From Kribbella sp. VKM Ac-2568 (lineage in GTDB: Bacteria > Actinomycetota > Actinomycetes > Propionibacteriales > Kribbellaceae): DNA of 64,000 bases. The notes below the pieces were generated by a model that saw only the letters and a list, made by a program, of their open reading frames with translations, made no database searches and was not told where the DNA came from. The stretch lies in NCBI RefSeq assembly GCF_004345365.1, contig NZ_SLVF01000003.1, positions 248,001 through 312,000 on the forward strand, given 5' to 3'. This document shows positions 7,919 to 15,712 of the stretch, in pieces; positions within the stretch are counted from its first letter, which is position 1; each line of letters starts with the position of its first letter. A program made the translations under genes and the position numbers.

Positions 7919-8694
7919 TACGCGTCGCCCCTCTTTCGGTTAGCTGCCACGAGCATTGTCTCAACTGCGGCGAGGCTCTTGAAGAACTGCTCGACGCGCG
8001 CACGCAGGACGATCTCGACTCGCTCGAAATGCGCCAACGCCGCTCCATGTGCAGGCAGCGCACGGACAGGCCGGCTGAGGTGGACGTAACCCATGAAGAA
8101 GCTCTGCGTTCTCGCGAATGTAGCGATGTTGGCGTGATTCTCGGTGACGATCCCGGTCACAAGCGCGCCGCGCACCTTCCGCGCGTTGCGCGACCCCTCG
8201 ACATCGGCGACGACGTAGGCGGCCGCGGCAACGACCAGCGCGTCGGGAACAGTTCGCCGCACAAGCGCCTTCGGCTGCTGCGGTTCGGCCGTGTCATCGG
8301 CAACGGCCGCCGCCTCCTCGGCCGCACCCAACTCGTCGAGGTGCTCACCCCAGACTCGCGATAGCTCACGACCGGCGGCTGATGTGTCCGAACGCGGCGG
8401 CAGCCCGTCTATCCCGAGGATGTGCGGCAGCGCACCACAGATCTCGCGGACACAGTGCGCAACGGTTACGAGCCTCGGCATCGACCACCCCGCGGGGTCC
8501 ATGCCATCCACGGCCATTTCGTACAACCCGCCGATAGTTGCATCTTGCTTGAGCAGCGCGGCACGCAGTGATTGCCGCTCCGGCGTCCAAATCCCCGTCA
8601 GAGGAGGGTCCGGCTCGCGCGGTTGCTGTGGCTCGCGCGCGGGCTTACCTAATGGGGACGCAGGTGGCAGCTCGGCCGTGCCGGGTTCAACCAC
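7918..8694 (-). CDS. hypothetical helical protein (first gene of a two-gene operon)
   Basis: 258 residues from GTG 8694, preceded by a strong AGGAGG ribosome site seven bases away. The N-terminal 35 residues are Pro-rich and probably disordered. Residues 56-90 (GGLYEMAVDGMDPAGWSMPR then LVTVAHCVREICGALPHIL) form a helical segment with an AH-x-x-RE motif. The last 100 residues are predicted helical and alanine-rich, with HFERVEIVLRARVEQFFKSL. No membrane segment or catalytic motif seen. It is coupled by a one-base stop/start overlap to the 970-residue gene, so the two products are expected in fixed ratio, probably as partners. Confidence 0.7.
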   Translation of the reverse strand: MVEPGTAELPPASPLGKPAREPQQPREPDPPLTGIWTPERQSLRAALLKQDATIGGLYEMAVDGMDPAGWSMPRLVTVAHCVREICGALPHILGIDGLPPRSDTSAAGRELSRVWGEHLDELGAAEEAAAVADDTAEPQQPKALVRRTVPDALVVAAAAYVVADVEGSRNARKVRGALVTGIVTENHANIATFARTQSFFMGYVHLSRPVRALPAHGAALAHFERVEIVLRARVEQFFKSLAAVETMLVAANRKRGDA

Positions 8695-9170
8695 GCCGCG
8701 TACCTCCTATCGGACCGCCCGGATCGCGAGCACCGGATGGTGGGCTATTTGGCCCGAACTGAGCAGGCCCCACCGCCAGTGACTACTGGACGACATCCTG
8801 CCACGGTTTTCCAAGTCGTTCGGATGCGTTCGGACCGGGCCCAGCTCACTCCTTGTTGCCCTGGAACGACCGTGCTCGAGGGGTGGAGACCGCTTGCGGG
8901 GTCGACCGATCTCCGCCGGCCTGTCCCTGCAAATGGCTGAGCTTCACTCCCTGGGAGCCCGCGACTCCAGTGTCCGCTCTCTCTTGTCGCGGCTGGGAGC
9001 ATTCTTCCCAGACGCGCCACCTAGGTCCGCAAGTCTCCGACGCAATCGGGTCATGTTCGACGACGCGTCAATCTGGGCGAAGTGGGGCGCCCATGGTGGG
9101 CGCTGCGACGCACGCTCATCGGCATGTCCGTGCGGATGGCGGCTGTGAGCGTTGCGGCTAAGGCGTAGGT
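8695..9170. other. intergenic region, nothing recognised
   Basis: About 475 bases upstream of the two-gene operon. Translations on both strands give no recognisable protein. A GACGCACGCTCATCGGCATG stretch near 9107-9126 faces a TGAGCGTT at about 9146, a loose inverted repeat that partly resembles the element at 10407-10457. Confidence 0.4.
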
Positions 9171-9497
9171 TTATCTGCTCATGGCTGTCGCAAGCAGTGG
9201 CCCTGCGTGCTCCTCGACGAGAGGTACCCATTCCGGCCAGTCCAATGTCCGACCAAGGAGGCGTATTGCAGTCCAGTACTCGATCATGCTGTCAGTGGAC
9301 TGCAGCAATCGCTCAATCCAGGCGAAGACATCGCGCAGGGCAGCCGGGTCGCCAATGGCGTGGGGCATCACATCGTGGCGGAACACCCAGTCGACGCGCC
9401 CCGCGGGATCTGCGCCGGCGTCGGCCTCAAGAGCGCCGGCTGCCTGCGGAAAGGTCCTTAGGAACTCCTCTTCGATGTTGCCGCTTGTGAGGAGCAC
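9171..9497 (-). CDS. small conserved-looking hypothetical protein
   Basis: 108 residues. The sequence looks like a real compact helical protein (NIEEEFLRTFPQAAGALEAD, then DVFAWIERLLQSTDSMIEYW), rich in Trp and acidic residues. I do not recognise the family. The start is taken as GTG at 9497 without an obvious ribosome site, so the N-terminus is uncertain. It is divergent from the methyltransferase at 9624, with repeat copy R3 in between. Confidence 0.5.
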   Translation of the reverse strand: MLLTSGNIEEEFLRTFPQAAGALEADAGADPAGRVDWVFRHDVMPHAIGDPAALRDVFAWIERLLQSTDSMIEYWTAIRLLGRTLDWPEWVPLVEEHAGPLLATAMSR

Positions 9498-9530
9498 GCC
9501 GACACGCTAGCTCAGGTCGGAGTCCACTCG

Positions 9531-9564
9531 TCGTGAGTGCACCGGACAGCGGCAGATGAGTGCG
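9531..9564 (-). repeat. short dispersed repeat, copy R3
   Basis: Minus strand reads CGCACTCATCTGCCGCTGTC then CGGTGCACTCACGA, sharing the core TGCCGCTGTCCGGTGC with R1. It sits between divergent genes. Confidence 0.4.
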
Positions 9565-9623
9565 TCGCCGACTGGACCGCGCGCCTGGTTGGCGCACACC
9601 TGCGACCCGGGTAGAAACCTGTC

Positions 9624-10349
9624 ATGCCAGATTCGGTGAGCAAGTCCGCTGCCCCAGTCGCTGACTACGACAGTTTCGCGGCCGCGTACTCGGCCAGTAA
9701 CGAGAGCAACCTCTTCAATGCTTACTACGCGCGTCCGGAGATGATTCGTCTCGCCGGGGACGTCGCGGGCCTGGAGATTCTCGACGCCGGATGCGGGTCA
9801 GGCCCCTTGATGGAAGCTCTGCGTAGCAAGGATGCGGTCGTGTCGGGCTTCGACCTGAGCCCCGCGATGGTCGAACTCGCCCGCCAAAGGCTCGGCGAGG
9901 ACGCGGACGTGAGAGTCGCAGACCTTGGTGCGCCCCTGTCCTATCCCGACGACGCGTTCGACCTCGTCGTCGCATCGCTGTCCCTGCACTACGTCAAGGA
10001 CTGGGCCGCGGCACTGGCCGAGCTGCGGCGTGTGCTCAAACCCGGCGGTCGGCTCATCGGCTCGATCATCCACCCCACGGTCTACGCGATTGTGTACCCC
10101 GAGGCCGACTACTTCGCGCTCACGCAGTACTCCGAGGACTACGACTTCGGCGAAGGGACCGTGTGGATGACCTACTGGCACCGACCCCTGCAGGACGTCA
10201 TCAACACGTTCATCGATGCGGGGTTCGGCATCAAGACGGTCACTGAGCCGCCGCCCGCGGCCAACACCCCAGCGGAACTGCTGCCCACCGCGGACGGTCG
10301 CTCATTTATCTGCTTCCTGTTCTTCGAGCTGGAAGCGCGCCTCCCCTGA
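9624..10349 (+). CDS. class I SAM-dependent methyltransferase
   Basis: 241 residues. Motif I is LEILDAGCGSGPLMEAL, motif II SGFDLSPAMVELARQRL, motif III region DDAFDLVVASLSLHYVKDW, and the post-motif is RRVLKPGGRLIGS. This is the Methyltransf_11 arrangement for small-molecule methylation. The C-terminal part contains IIHPTVYAIVYPEADYF and a MTYWHRPLQDVINTFIDAGF helix that probably forms the acceptor site. The substrate cannot be assigned. Monocistronic, ATG start. Confidence 0.85.
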   Translation: MPDSVSKSAAPVADYDSFAAAYSASNESNLFNAYYARPEMIRLAGDVAGLEILDAGCGSGPLMEALRSKDAVVSGFDLSPAMVELARQRLGEDADVRVADLGAPLSYPDDAFDLVVASLSLHYVKDWAAALAELRRVLKPGGRLIGSIIHPTVYAIVYPEADYFALTQYSEDYDFGEGTVWMTYWHRPLQDVINTFIDAGFGIKTVTEPPPAANTPAELLPTADGRSFICFLFFELEARLP

Positions 10350-10406
10350 CTGGAACGGACCCAACAATGGGGGCTCTCTTCAGTTGCGCGATGTCCCGGT
10401 ATGGAG

Positions 10407-10457
10407 CGCACTCTCATCGGCATGGCCGCGCTTCACTCTCGGCGGCATGAGAGTGCG
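10407..10457. repeat. 51-nt inverted repeat upstream of the Nudix gene
   Basis: CGCACTCTCAT (10407-10417) pairs perfectly with ATGAGAGTGCG (10447-10457) around a GC-rich 29-nt loop. It ends 20 bases before the Nudix ATG, so it may be a 5'-leader hairpin, an operator, or a relic repeat. Confidence 0.4.
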
Positions 10458-10477
10458 TTCGCGTCTAGTGTGTCGCC

Positions 10478-10885
10478 ATGGTCGCCCAGATTCCGATCTC
10501 AGTCGCTGTGCTTGTGCGCGACGGTCTTGTGCTCCTGGTGCATCGCCATCCATCGCGTCGGTGGTATCCCGACTGCTGGAGCTTCTCCGCCGGCGGGCAT
10601 GTCGAGTCAGGCGAGTTGCCTCACCAGGCCGTCAGTCGGGAATGCCTCGAAGAACTCGGTGTCCACGTCCACGACCCCCTGCCCATTCCCGTGACGGTCA
10701 GCGACCCCACCCTCGACGTGCACGCGTTCCTCGTCACGCGCTGGGACGGGGAACCTGTCAACGCCGCACCCGAGGAGCACGACGATCTTCGCTGGTTCCG
10801 GCCCAGCGATCTCGCAGAGTTGAAGATGGCCCACCCGGAGAGCCTGTCGAGCCTCCTGCGCGCCGTCCAGGTCGCAACCGGTTAG
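10478..10885 (+). CDS. Nudix hydrolase
   Basis: 135 residues with a complete Nudix box: GGHVESGELPHQAVSRECLE followed by ELGV, satisfying G-x5-E-x7-R-E-x2-E-E-x-G. The enzyme is expected to hydrolyse a nucleoside diphosphate linked to another moiety using Mg or Mn. The early LLVHRHPSRRWYPDCWSFSAGG strand matches MutT/NDP-sugar-type small Nudix proteins. A specific substrate is not evident. Monocistronic. Confidence 0.88.
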   Translation: MVAQIPISVAVLVRDGLVLLVHRHPSRRWYPDCWSFSAGGHVESGELPHQAVSRECLEELGVHVHDPLPIPVTVSDPTLDVHAFLVTRWDGEPVNAAPEEHDDLRWFRPSDLAELKMAHPESLSSLLRAVQVATG

Positions 10886-11090
10886 CCGCTACGAACCGTC
10901 CGCTCATCGGCAGTTGAGGATGTTGTGGGAACTGGAACCTTGGGGTCGTGCCGATCCAAGAGATCGCCCAGTTGGGCGAGGCGTCGCTGCACCTGCTGAG
11001 GAGCCCGACCTGGCACGATGCGAGAACGTCCTCGGGCTCCAGGCCCAGACCGCCACAACACCGTTACCATGCAGGCGGAGGTAGAGCCTC

Positions 11091-11480
11091 ATGCCCTGGT
11101 CGGCGTTCCTCAGACCCGCGCACGCAGCGATCAACCCGGTTGCGTTGCGGCTGGCGGGTCGAGCAGGCTCCCTTGCCGTCTTGGTGCACACGGGGCGGCG
11201 AACCGGGCGCACGTACCGCACTCCCGTCCGCGCCTTCAGACGCGGACACTGGGTCGCCGTCGGGGCCAACTTCGGCGCGGACTCCCAGTGGGTGAAGAAC
11301 GTGGTTGACGCGGGCGACTGCGAGATGCTGCTCAGACACGACCTGCTGCACCTCGCGCGACCCAAGGTCGTGCCACTCGACAGCCTGCCTCCAGTATTTC
11401 CACGTTGGTACGCGTTCGGACTACGTCATTTCGTGCGCACCCGCGAGTGCCTGCTCCTGGAGGTCGAGGAACAGCACTGA
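11091..11480 (+). CDS. deazaflavin (F420)-dependent nitroreductase-family oxidoreductase
   Basis: 129 residues of the DUF385/Ddn fold, a split beta-barrel that binds F420 in actinobacteria. Diagnostic segments are LVHTGRRTGRTYRTPVRAF, WVAVGANFGADSQWVKNVVD and the C-terminal FVRTRECLLLEVE. Members reduce or oxidise varied small molecules. GGAGG lies ten or so bases before the ATG. It is solitary. A second, broken member of this family occurs at 27926-28295. Confidence 0.82.
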   Translation: MPWSAFLRPAHAAINPVALRLAGRAGSLAVLVHTGRRTGRTYRTPVRAFRRGHWVAVGANFGADSQWVKNVVDAGDCEMLLRHDLLHLARPKVVPLDSLPPVFPRWYAFGLRHFVRTRECLLLEVEEQH

Positions 11481-11660
11481 CCGGTTCGAGGAGCCTGGGA
11501 GCCTGAAGAGATCTTGGCGAAACTCATTTACCCACCCCAGGAACGCCATGACAGAAAGTTGGCCAAGAGTAGCCGCACGGGGCCGCGAGCGCTAACCCCG
11601 TTCGCGCATTGCGTTTGCGGGTTGCCGACCATCGGAAGCCTCGCGCTGGCTCATCTGTGC

Positions 11661-11691
11661 TTCCTAATCTAAGAACCGCCGATCCTCCCGC
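11661..11691 (-). repeat. att-like repeat C (inverted core)
   Basis: The minus strand carries GGATCGGCGGTTCTTAGATT, close to repeat E (15661-15692) and to the sequence next to integrase remnant 1 (about 259-280). The shared GGTCGGCGGTT core is also in the direct att-like repeats. It lies 15 bases from a second integrase tail. Confidence 0.5.
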
Positions 11692-11705
11692 ATGGACCGC
11701 AATGC

Positions 11706-11756
11706 CTACCCGGCGACCAGTTCCGCAAGTTGATCGGGCGCCTTCCGCTGGTCTAG
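11706..11756 (-). pseudogene. second tyrosine integrase C-terminal remnant
   Basis: Sixteen minus-strand codons read LDQRKAPDQLAELVAG and a stop, matching the end of the remnant at 299-454 (LEDQRKALDQLAELIAG). Upstream the similarity stops abruptly. The surrounding 11481-11843 stretch has no intact gene; it holds only this scrap and repeat C. Confidence 0.55.
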
Positions 11757-11843
11757 TAGGGTCTGCGCCGCGCCCGCCGGCGCGCTCATCTGCTGGAGGA
11801 ATTGGCGAGCAATGTGAGTCCGCGCCGTAGTGCTCGCAGCGGT

Positions 11844-12764
11844 TCAGGCCACCAACAGGTCGCCGCAGAAAGAACGGATGGCGCGGTTGACCGTCTCGGG
11901 CCGCTCCCAGGGCATGAAGTGTCCAGCGCCGTTGACCCAGAACGGACCGACCGCTTCGGGGAAGGCGAGCGCGCACCGCTGCTCGATGTGGTCGCCTATC
12001 GTCGCCTGGTCGGTGCCGATGAGCACCAGGGCTCGCTGCCGGACCGGCCGGTCGATCATTTCCGGCGCCGACAGCGGCCGGGTGCCCATGACGACCTCGT
12101 AGTCGGCGAAGGCGGCACGCAGCCGGCCCGCGTCCCCGTAGGGCTCGGTCAGGAAGGCCAAGTCCTCCTCGTCAAAGGCATCGGGCGGAGACCACAGGCG
12201 GTGCCCGTAGAACTCACCCACATAACCCCTCCGCCGCTCGGGCGTGTCCAACTCGGCGACCAAGGCGTCGGCGTGGTGTCCCTGGCGGCGCTGGTACTCG
12301 AAGACGGCGGGCTTGGGCCGGGTCGGCGGGATACCCGCCGCTGCGAACGCCTCACCCAGATCGGGCATGGAGTCGTCCAGGATCACCAGGCGGTCCACCC
12401 ACTCGGGGTGGCGGTTGGCCATGTCGATGGCGACCATTGCGCCCAGATCGTGCCCGGCGACGACTACGCGCTCCCAACCGAGCATGTCGAACAGGCCGGT
12501 CAGATCGGCATTGAACGCGTTGAGGTCGTAGAAGTCGTCCGGGGCGAAGTCGGAGTCGCCGTAGCCGCGCAGATCCGGCGCGACGACGTCGAACCCCGCC
12601 TCGGCGAGCGGGACGAGGTTGTGCGACCAGATGCGGCTCGTACAGGGGAATCCGTGGATGAGCAGAAGCGGTACGCCGCCATCCCCACGACGCCGCACCG
12701 CCAGGCGGTGTCCCTGGCGGACTTCGATCATCACGGGCGCAACGACGTCAGCAGGAAGGGCCAT
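11844..12764 (-). CDS. alpha/beta hydrolase, epoxide-hydrolase/haloalkane-dehalogenase type
   Basis: 306 residues. The nucleophile elbow is VVAGHDLGAM with Asp in place of Ser, the hallmark of epoxide hydrolases and haloacid/haloalkane dehalogenases. The oxyanion region is LLLIHGFPCTSRIW, DLRGYGDSD follows, and the catalytic His is in NGAGHFMPWERPE. A cap domain spans roughly residues 130-220. These enzymes form an alkyl-enzyme ester that is then hydrolysed. Epoxide hydrolase versus fluoroacetate dehalogenase cannot be decided. Monocistronic. Confidence 0.85.
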   Translation of the reverse strand: MALPADVVAPVMIEVRQGHRLAVRRRGDGGVPLLLIHGFPCTSRIWSHNLVPLAEAGFDVVAPDLRGYGDSDFAPDDFYDLNAFNADLTGLFDMLGWERVVVAGHDLGAMVAIDMANRHPEWVDRLVILDDSMPDLGEAFAAAGIPPTRPKPAVFEYQRRQGHHADALVAELDTPERRRGYVGEFYGHRLWSPPDAFDEEDLAFLTEPYGDAGRLRAAFADYEVVMGTRPLSAPEMIDRPVRQRALVLIGTDQATIGDHIEQRCALAFPEAVGPFWVNGAGHFMPWERPETVNRAIRSFCGDLLVA

Positions 12765-12934
12765 GCACCTGGTTTACACGATCACCCAGTCGAGCGAGCA
12801 CCGCGGTCGCGGTCGCCTTGGTCCCCCACCACCGGCAGCACCCCGGCAGGTGCTGCATATCGAACCGTTCCCGGACCGGGCTTCCGGGCCGCCGCGCCTG
12901 GGAGCGGTGGCCGAGCGTATGGCATACCCGCTCG

Positions 12935-13273
12935 CATGACTACCAGCGCGACCTGCGCGCGCTGCTGGAAACTGACGGCGCATACACCCTGGAACGTGAC
13001 GGCGCCTTCACCATCGCCCGCGTCGCCAGCTGCAGCGTGCTGAAGGCGATAGCCGACGACGTCCTGGCGCAGGGGCTCGGCGTGGTCATCGACAGCCCAT
13101 GCTTCTACGACGAGTTACTGGCGGCCGGGCAGGCGCTCGCGGCCAAGCACGGGGTGGCTTACCGCTACATCGAGTGCGTCACAGAGGACATCGGCCTGCT
13201 TGACACACGCTTGCGGTCCCGGCCTGCACTGCGCAGCCAGCGGCCGTCCGTCGACGAGCTGCTGTCGAACTGA
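12935..13273 (+). pseudogene. AAA_33-type P-loop kinase, N-terminally truncated
   Basis: The readable part (ALLETDGAYTLERDGAFTIA, then GLGVVIDSPCFYDELLAAGQ and YIECVTEDIGLLDTRLRSRP) resembles the second half of AAA_33 ATP-binding kinases, where VVIDSP is the strand before the lid and the last Arg-rich helix contacts nucleotide. The Walker A loop that should precede it is absent; upstream sequence in frame is not domain-like. The coding frame ends at 13271-13273 inside att-like repeat D, so the 3' end has probably also been replaced by recombination. Confidence 0.5.
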
Positions 13274-13301
13274 AATGCGGAAGGTCGGCGGTTCGAGACC
13301 G
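13263..13301 (+). repeat. att-like repeat D
   Basis: GTCGAACTGAAATGCGGAAG then GTCGGCGGTTCGAGACCGC, the same core as repeats A and B, but the acceptor-stem portion (CCCTGACCACC) is replaced by unrelated bases after position 13301. Confidence 0.55.
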
Positions 13302-13329
13302 CGGCTTGCAGGTCGTGCTGCTGGTTTGA

Positions 13330-14235
13330 TCAGGTCGAGTTCTGGTAATCGGCTACCACCTGGTCAATGGCATGCTGACCGGCAGCCGCAAGGACAGGGT
13401 TGGTCTTGCGATAGACGCGCACCGCCCCCAACCCGGCACTGAGCGCCCAGCCACGGCCTCGGCCCCAGGTCGCATCGTCAACTTCCGCAGCTGCACGGAA
13501 CAACTCACGGCTCCGAGCAGTCAACAAGGTCCAGGCCGGAATCATGTCGGTCGCCGGATCGCCAAGACCTAGCAGGCCGAAGTCGATGACTGCTGCCAAT
13601 CGACCGAGCACGGCGAGCAGGTTAGAGGGAAACAGATCGCCGTGGATCCATACCAGCGGGCGGTTCCAGACGGGAGCAGCAAGGGCCGACTCCCAGACCG
13701 CGACCGCCGCATCCCCATCGAGATTGCCTTCTTCGCTCAACTGTCGGATGGTGACGCGAACCACGTCGTCGTCACGGGAGTCGACCGGAGTTGCCCGCGG
13801 TGATACCGGCGCGGCAGCGGTGTCGATGCGCCGGAGTGCAGCGATGAACTCGCCAAGCCGGCTGGCCACGTCGCAGAGGTCCACGTCCGTCCGGGCGGCC
13901 AGATCTTCGCCAGCCAACCACCGATACACCGACCAGGGATAGGGGAACTCGCCTTCAGGGATGCCGGCGGCGAGCGGCACTGGGATGGACAACGGCAACT
14001 GTGGAGCGAGTCGCGGCAGCCACCGTTGCTCTCTGGCCACCGTGGCGGCGGCTCCGTCTCGGCGCGGCAGGCGTACAGCCATCGCATCGCCCAGCCGGTA
14101 GATCGCGTTGTCAGTACCAGCCGAGCTGACCTTCGCTATTGGCAGGTGCGCCCAGTCCGGAAACTGGCTAGTGATCAGCCCGCTTACCAGAGTCTGGCTG
14201 ATATCGATCTCCTCGGGATTCATCTTGGGCGCCAC
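13330..14235 (-). CDS. aminoglycoside phosphotransferase (APH)-family kinase
   Basis: 301 residues from GTG 14235 (an in-frame ATG is at 14223). The APH fold signatures are NAIYRLGDAMAVRLPRR (glycine-poor loop and lysine-equivalent region), the Brenner motif VWIHGDLFPSNLL with catalytic Asp, and VIDFGLLGLGDPATD with the metal-binding Asp. Similar actinobacterial proteins phosphorylate antibiotics or metabolites; this sequence alone does not establish resistance. Monocistronic. Confidence 0.85.
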   Translation of the reverse strand: MAPKMNPEEIDISQTLVSGLITSQFPDWAHLPIAKVSSAGTDNAIYRLGDAMAVRLPRRDGAAATVAREQRWLPRLAPQLPLSIPVPLAAGIPEGEFPYPWSVYRWLAGEDLAARTDVDLCDVASRLGEFIAALRRIDTAAAPVSPRATPVDSRDDDVVRVTIRQLSEEGNLDGDAAVAVWESALAAPVWNRPLVWIHGDLFPSNLLAVLGRLAAVIDFGLLGLGDPATDMIPAWTLLTARSRELFRAAAEVDDATWGRGRGWALSAGLGAVRVYRKTNPVLAAAGQHAIDQVVADYQNST

Positions 14236-14368
14236 GACATGAGCACCTTTCGTTCGAACTAGCGGGCTCGGTTCAAGGGGACGCTACTCAACACACACCA
14301 CCCGAGCTGCCCTGCCTCCCTGGACCTGTTCCACGACAGACAGACCGAGCGTTCGGCCGGCAGGCCGC

Positions 14369-14723
14369 ATGGGCCCTCGCCCAGCTGCCTGGACCGGCGC
14401 TCGGGTCATCGATGAACTGCCGCTGCGCATGTACGACGAGGGCGATCGCGGCGCGACCTGACATCCCACCTTGGCTTCGGGAAGTCCTGGTGGTGTGCGA
14501 CTTCGTCACCCACCTGCAGATGGAAGGATTCCTGGGCTGGTGGGAGAACGCGGCATCGGACGACCTCCGGCTCGTCGCTGATGCCCTCCGGTCCATTGGG
14601 ATGCCGAACGATGCTCGGCTGCTTGAGGAGGCAGCCACGGTGCTCGCCCCAAGTCAGCTCGATGCGGACAGGCCCTTCGAGATCGGATCCGTGTCCAGTT
14701 TCGCCGAGCGACACCCGCCGTGA
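14369..14723 (+). pseudogene. DMP19/DUF4375-like protein with a frameshift
   Basis: From ATG 14369 one frame reads GARVIDELPLRMYDEGDRGA and stops, while the frame one base later (open from 14412) continues with REVLVVCDFVTHLQMEGFLG, WWENAASDDLRLVADALRSI and GMPNDARLLEEAATVL. Together these give the expected order of a DMP19-like domain, so a single-base insertion near 14450 probably split it. The alternative is a functional 103-residue gene starting at ATG 14412. No function assigned. Confidence 0.45.
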
Positions 14724-14920
14724 CTCCTCAGCACTACGAGCGGATTCACGACATAGAGAGCCGCAGCGGCCTCGCAGGCCGCGCACTGAGAGTCTCGTCC
14801 AGATGAAGCTGAAGACCTGGGCTGACACCGTCCGCCGAGTTGAGGCGGGAATGTCCCCAACGGCTTGGGCCTGTCCTTGCTGCAACGTCGAACTTCCGGC
14901 CCCTTGGTTTCTTCGGGGGA

Positions 14921-15592
14921 TCAGGTTGCGGGCTCGGCTGACTGGGCCCGGGAGAGTCGGATCAGGCGGGCGCCGAGAACTGCGATCCAGAGGAACAGCA
15001 CCGTCACGAATACCCGCTGCAGCAGTCCGTTCCACGAGCCTGCGACACCGGTGATGAACAGAACCAGCAACACGAGACCCAGGACCGCGGTGATGAGGGA
15101 GTAGGTACGCAGGTCGCGCCACGACTGGTCGCCGCGGAAGGCACGGGCGAACACCAGTGCTGCGGCCACAAGGGCGAGGAACACCACGAGACTGACCAGG
15201 TCGTGGGTGGCGTGGTGCCAAGACGCGTCGCCGGCGTCGACGCGGTCGGCGCACGTTTCTAGCTGGCTGCTGCAGTCGTTGCGGGCCAGGCCGGCGACGA
15301 TGATGCCGACGCCGGCGACTGCAACGAGGATCGAGCCGACCGTCGCGGGCCTGCCGTTCAACGCGCCTGCAAGTCCGACCCCGAGCGCGACGATCCCGGC
15401 GCCGAGCAGCAGGAAACCCGTGATCATGATCCACGCGTTCTGGGCGTCTAAAGCCGCTAGCGCGCTGATGTCCTCCCGCCGGACGCTGTACTCGTCCTGC
15501 AGTACAGCCCCAACAATCCACGCGATGGTGAAAGCGATCGGGCCGATCACGGCAACCCGGCCCAACAACAGACGGGTATCCACACTCGTCAT
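14921..15592 (-). CDS. DUF998 integral membrane protein
   Basis: 223 residues with six hydrophobic segments, the usual DUF998 topology: VAVIGPIAFTIAWIVGAVL, IMITGFLLLGAGIVALGVGL, ILVAVAGVGIIVAGLA, LVSLVVFLALVAAALVF, SLITAVLGLVLLVLFI, and VFVTVLFLWIAVLGARL. A loop with two cysteines (CSSQLETC) lies between helices 3 and 4, and a conserved HHATHD motif starts helix 4. DUF998 proteins are of unknown function. Solitary gene, start at ATG 15592. Confidence 0.8.
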   Translation of the reverse strand: MTSVDTRLLLGRVAVIGPIAFTIAWIVGAVLQDEYSVRREDISALAALDAQNAWIMITGFLLLGAGIVALGVGLAGALNGRPATVGSILVAVAGVGIIVAGLARNDCSSQLETCADRVDAGDASWHHATHDLVSLVVFLALVAAALVFARAFRGDQSWRDLRTYSLITAVLGLVLLVLFITGVAGSWNGLLQRVFVTVLFLWIAVLGARLIRLSRAQSAEPAT

Positions 15593-15660
15593 GCACCGAA
15601 CGCTACGCGACTCTCATCCCCACGCCGGCTCTTCGGAGAAGTCACTTCCCGGACCAGCCG

Positions 15661-15692
15661 GCTTCTCAATCTGAGAACCGCCGACCTTCCCC
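15661..15692 (-). repeat. att-like repeat E (inverted core)
   Basis: On the minus strand GGAAGGTCGGCGGTTCTCAG then ATTGAGAAGC. It matches repeat C and the integrase-adjacent sequence near 259-280, but here no integrase tail follows. It lies between the DUF998 and DUF2332 genes. Confidence 0.45.
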
Positions 15693-15712
15693 CTGTCCAG
15701 CACCGTGGCTAT

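Noticed and set aside
11802..13043. A long open frame on the plus strand
   Set aside because: It mirrors the alpha/beta hydrolase gene on the other strand. The translation has no domain and the hydrolase motifs are unambiguous.
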